Source of the DNA: Acanthosepion esculentum
Lineage: Eukaryota > Mollusca > Cephalopoda > Sepiida > Sepiidae
Assembly (NCBI GenBank): GCA_964036315.1
Contig: OZ038479.1
Coordinates: 62,439,304 to 62,503,303 of the forward strand
Direction: 5' to 3'
Length of the DNA: 64,000 nucleotides
In this document: positions 61,031 through 64,000 of the stretch, piece by piece
Numbering within the stretch: position 1 is the stretch's first letter
Layout of the letters: the number at the start of each line of letters is the position of its first letter
Made by a program: the position numbers and the translations under genes
The notes under the pieces: generated by a model
Told to the model about the DNA's origin: nothing
Database searches by the model: none
Seen by the model: the letters and a program-made list of their open reading frames with translations, nothing else

Positions 61031-64000
61031 TCATTTTCAATTGAAAACAAAGAAAAGAAATAAAAATATTGCATATTTTGATCATTTTCAAATGAAAACG
61101 AAGAAAACAAATGAAAATATTGCATATTTTGATCATTTTCAAATGAAAACGAAGAAAACAAATGAAAATATTGCATATTTTGATCATTTTCAAATGAAAA
61201 CAAATGAAAATATTGCATATTTTGATCATTTTCAAATGAAAACGAAGAAAACAAATGAGAATATTGCAGATTTTGATCATTTTCAAATGAAAACGAAGAA
61301 AACAAATGAAAATATGGCATATTTTGATCATTTTCAAATGAAAACGAAGAAAACAAATGAAAATATTGCATATTTTGATCATTTTCAAATGAAAACGAAG
61401 AAAACAAATGAAAATATTGCATATTTTGATCATTTTCAAATGAAAATGCTGAAAACAAATGAAAATATTGTATATTTTGATCATTTTCAAATGAAAATGC
61501 TGAAAACAAATGAAAATATTGCATATTTTGATCATTTTCAAATGAAAACGAAGAAAACAAATGAAAATATTGCATATTTTGATCATTTTCAAATGAAAAC
61601 GAAGAAAACAAATGAAAATATTGCATATTTTGATCATTTTCAAATGAAAACATATGAAAATATTGCATATTTTGATCATTTTCAAATGAAAACGAAGAAA
61701 ACAAATGAAAATATTGCATATTTTGATCATTTTATATTGAAAACGAAGAAAACAAATGAAAATATTGCATATTTTGATCATTTTCAAAAGAAAACGAAGA
61801 AAACAAATGAAAATATTGCATATTTGGATCATTTTCAAATGAAAACGAAGAAAACAATTGAAAATATTGCATATTTTGATCATTTTCAAATGAAAACGAA
61901 GAAAACAAATGAAAATATTGCATATTTTGATCATTTTCAAATGAAAATGCTGAAAACAAATGAAAATATTGTATATTTTGATTATTTTCAAATGAAAATG
62001 CTGAAAACAAATGAAAATATTGCATATTTTGATCATTTTCAAATGGAAACGAAGAAAACAAATGAAAATATTGCATATTTTGATCATTTTCAAATGAAAA
62101 CGAAGAAAACAAATGAAAATATTGCATATTTTGATCATTTTCAAATGAAAACGAAGAAAACAATTGAAAATATTGCATATTTTGATCATTTTCAAATGAA
62201 AACGAAGAAAACAAATGAAAATATTGCATATTTTGATCATTTTCAAACGAAAATGCTGAAAACAAATGAAAATATTGCATATTTTGATCATTTTCAAATG
62301 AAAACGAAGAAAACAAATGAAAATATTGCATATTTTGATGATTTTCAGATGAAAATGCTGAAAACAAATGAAAATATTGCATATTTTGATCATTTTCAAA
62401 TGAAAATGCTGAAAACAAATGAAAATATTTCATATTTAGAACATTTTCAAATGAAAAGGAAGAAAACAAATGAAAATATTGCATATTTTGATCATTTTCA
62501 AAAGAAAACGAAGAAAACAAATGAAAATATTGCATATTTTGATCATTTTCAAATGAAAACGAAGAAAACAAACGAAAATATTGCATATTTTGATGATTTT
62601 CAAATGAAAATGCTGAAAACAAATGAAAATATTGCATATTTTGAACATTTTCAAATGAAAACGAAGAAAACAAATGAAAATATTGCATATTTTGATCATT
62701 TTCAAATGAAAACGAAGAAAACAAATGAAAATATTGCATATTTTGATCATTTTCAATTGAAAACAAAGAAAAGAAATAAAAATATTGCATATTTTGATCA
62801 TTTTCAAATGAAAACGAAGAAAACAAATGAAAATATTGCATATTTTGATCATTTTCAAATGAAAACGAAGAAGACAAATGAAAATATTGCATATTTTGAT
62901 CATTTTCAAATGAAAACAAATGAAAATATTGCATATTTTGATCATTTTCAAATGAAAACGAAGAAAACAAATGAGAATATTGCAGATTTTGATCATTTTC
63001 AAATGAAAACGAAGAAAACAAATGAAAATATTGCATATTTTGATCATTTTCAAATGAAAACGGAGAAAACAAATGAAAATATTGCATATTTTGATAATTT
63101 TCAAATGAAAACGAAGAAAACAATTGAAAATATTGCATATTTTGATCATTTTCAAATGAAAACGAAGAAAACAAATGAAAATATTGCATATTTTGATCAT
63201 TTTCAAATGAAAATGCTGAAAACAAATGAAAATATTGTATATTTTGATCATTTTCAAATGAAAATGCTGAAAACAAATGAAAATATTGCATATTTTGATC
63301 ATTTTCAAATGAAAACGAAGAAAACAAATGAAAATATTGAATATTTTGATCATTTTCAAATGAAAACGAAGAAAACAAATGAAAATATTGCATATTTTGA
63401 TCATTTTCAAATGAAAATGCTGAAAACAAATGAAAATATTGCATATTTTGATCATTTTCAAATGAAAACGAAGAAAACAAATGAAAATATTGCATATTTT
63501 GATCATTTTCAAATGAAAACGAAGAAAACAAATGAAAATATTGCATATTTTGATCATTTTCAAATGAAAACGAGGAAAACAAATGAAAATATTGCATATT
63601 TTGATCATTTTCAAATGAAAATGCTGAAAACAAATGAAAATATTGCATATTTTGATGATTTTCAAATGAAAATGCTGAAAACAAATGAAAATATTGCATA
63701 TTTTGATCATTTTCAAATGAAAACGAAGAAAACAAATGAAAATATTGCATATTTTGTTCATTTTCAAATGTAAACGAAAAAAACAAATGAAAATATTGCA
63801 TATTTTGATCATTTTCAAATGAAAACGAAGAAAACAAATGAAAATATTGCATATTTTGATCATTTTCAAATGAAAACGAAGAAAGCAAATGAAAATATTG
63901 CATATTTTGATCATTTTCAAATGAAAACGAAGAAAACAAATGAAAATATTGCATATTTTGATAATTTTCAAATGAAAACGAAGAAAACAAATGAAAATAT

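Larger units (their letters stand above)
44736..64000. repeat. 51-bp satellite array, block 3
   Basis: Satellite continues to the end of the window. From about 47 kb the variant set differs from block 1: TTGTATATT with TTTGATTAT, ACAATTGAAAA, TTTCAGATG, AACAAACGAAAA, ATATGGCAT, TTGCAGATT, AAAACAAAGAAAAGAAAT, and many 42-bp monomers. The TTTCAT monomer recurs at 46888, 48358, 50593, 53065, 55351, 56668, 58852 and 62428, marking irregular higher-order units of 1.3-3.6 kb. Frame breaks include the 49-bp monomer at 46658-46706 and the stop-bearing CAAATGTAAACG at 50207, 58466 and 63767. No other sequence type was found. Confidence 0.97.

Noticed and set aside
1..64000. Calling the array centromeric or telomeric
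   Set aside because: Length and AT-richness fit a centromere, but nothing in the sequence proves it, and the monomer is unlike telomeric repeats.

Overview
The window is eukaryotic repeat DNA with no recognisable host gene. About 47 kb is one AT-rich satellite with a 51-bp monomer (consensus about 22% G+C: 11 of 51 bases). Two near-identical copies of one complete 8.4-kb Ty3/gypsy-type LTR retrotransposon interrupt it. Long satellite arrays plus a gag-pol with an animal-gypsy-like domain order suggest a metazoan nuclear genome, probably heterochromatin. The lineage cannot be read from the sequence.

Layout: satellite block 1 (1-23239); element copy 1 (23240-31644, coding on the minus strand); satellite block 2 (31645-36331); element copy 2 (36332-44735, minus strand); satellite block 3 (44736-64000). 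The monomer comes in two main classes. One carries ACGAAG and the other ATGCTG at the same place, and many private point variants allow higher-order duplications to be followed by eye.

Each element has, in its own sense (right to left): a 762-bp 5' LTR, a primer-binding site starting TGGCGCC, a 0.65-kb leader with a 74-nt polypurine run, a single fused gag-pol frame of 1600 codons (gag, CCHC knuckle, protease, RT, RNase H, integrase, acidic tail), two short frames with a signal-peptide-like and a membrane-anchor-like segment, 0.96 kb without a convincing gene, a GGGGGAGG polypurine tract and a 758-bp 3' LTR. The target-site duplication is CGAA, and removing the element restores an intact monomer.

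The two elements are not independent insertions. They share target site, flanking satellite variants and the same LTR-to-LTR differences, so a roughly 13.1-kb segment (satellite-element-satellite) was duplicated in tandem. All three edges fall on the rare monomer with TTTCAT in place of TTGCAT (20605, 33799, 46888), which points to unequal exchange between matching variant monomers. After duplication, copy 2 acquired a change that removes the last cysteine of its nucleocapsid zinc knuckle. Copy 1 looks intact.

The satellite reads as very long open frames on both strands because 51 is divisible by three and the monomer has few stops. I treat these frames as a by-product of the period, not as genes.
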